The position numbers and the translations under genes are program-made. DNA of 7,797 nucleotides, taken from positions 1 to 7,797 of the forward strand of contig JAIYBD010000046.1 of NCBI GenBank assembly GCA_027488715.1. Direction: 5' to 3'. Every line of letters begins with the position of its first letter. Within the stretch, counting starts at the first letter, position 1. Origin of the DNA: Bacteroidota bacterium. GTDB taxonomy: Bacteria > Bacteroidota > Bacteroidia > UBA7662 > CANHCV01. The notes under the pieces were generated by a model, which did not search any database, was not told the DNA's origin, and saw only the letters and a program-made list of their open reading frames with translations. Shown here in pieces: positions 7,551 to 7,797 of the stretch.

Positions 7551-7788
7551 CAACAATTTTCCTCTCAAAAACTCTATCCCCTTAAAAATTTTCAGTTCCT
7601 TTTCGCGCTTCATGGCCATGGCTTTATCGTCAAAATGCTCCTGATAAAAACATCGCCATGGTCGACAACGACTGGTAAATCAACGACCAAAACTCGTTAT
7701 GCGAGGCCATTCTTATTTTCAAGTTTGTCGTAAATCCAACATAAAGTCGGTCGCAACGATCTGAAAACAAACCATAAACCGTAAACAT
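7527..7788 (-). pseudogene. GIY-YIG endonuclease domain protein, frameshifted
   Basis: Reading the minus strand from ATG at 7788 gives MFTVYGLFSDRCDRLYVGFT, then TNLKIRMASHNEFWSL, after which that frame runs out of family resemblance and stops at 7630-7632 (52 residues). The frame one base later resumes the domain from about 7679: FTSRCRPWRCFYQEHF, then DDKAMAMKREKELKIFKG and a basic-hydrophobic tail to TAA at 7527-7529. Joined, this is about 86 residues, a normal length for the small stand-alone GIY-YIG proteins of Bacteroidota. The expected residues are there: the first motif as VYG, the second as YVG with Tyr16, Arg26, His30, the RPW turn, and the catalytic Glu in KREKELK. A single extra base near 7680 (or loss of two) explains the break; the second frame also has a TGA at about 7682-7684, so the shift must follow that point for one lesion to suffice. 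Function in this family is poorly known (DNA nicking is presumed). It may be a true pseudogene or a sequencing error. Confidence 0.85.
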
Positions 7789-7797
7789 CTCTAAAAA

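Overview
The window looks like part of a Bacteroidota genome, probably Flavobacteriales or a close relative (inference). The clues are a moderately AT-rich composition, a very large secreted multidomain protein ending in a type IX secretion (T9SS) sorting domain, start codons without a clear Shine-Dalgarno sequence, and a candidate TTG-N19-TAnnTTTG-like promoter.

Layout: (1) positions 1-1038, plus strand, hold the 3' part of an M28-family zinc metallopeptidase with a C-terminal PDZ domain; its start lies outside the window. (2) tsaB (1038-1691), the tRNA threonylcarbamoyladenosine-pathway protein, follows directly, its ATG overlapping the upstream TGA by one base. (3) A near-perfect UUCG-loop hairpin (1689-1718) separates tsaB from a convergent gene and probably terminates both. 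(4) Positions 1723-7245, minus strand, encode one 1840-residue exported protein: signal peptide, N-terminal beta-sandwich-like region, CARDB-like domain, right-handed beta-helix, a second CARDB-like domain, three MAM-like/CARDB-like modules and a T9SS type A sorting domain. (5) Positions 7246-7526 are non-coding, with a candidate promoter for the large gene, a 9-bp spaced inverted repeat, a 13-bp direct repeat and a short G-rich hairpin. (6) Positions 7527-7788, minus strand, hold a GIY-YIG nuclease-like gene broken by a frameshift; it has no single long open frame and is easy to miss.

The genes do not form one pathway. The peptidase and tsaB are probably co-transcribed by position. The large protein is a likely monocistronic surface or secreted adhesin-like protein. 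The GIY-YIG relic is a separate, probably mobile or decaying gene. I see no defence island, CRISPR array, integrase, transposase or rRNA/tRNA gene. The most notable points are the disrupted GIY-YIG gene, the triplicated module architecture of the large protein, and the small repeat and hairpin structures between them.
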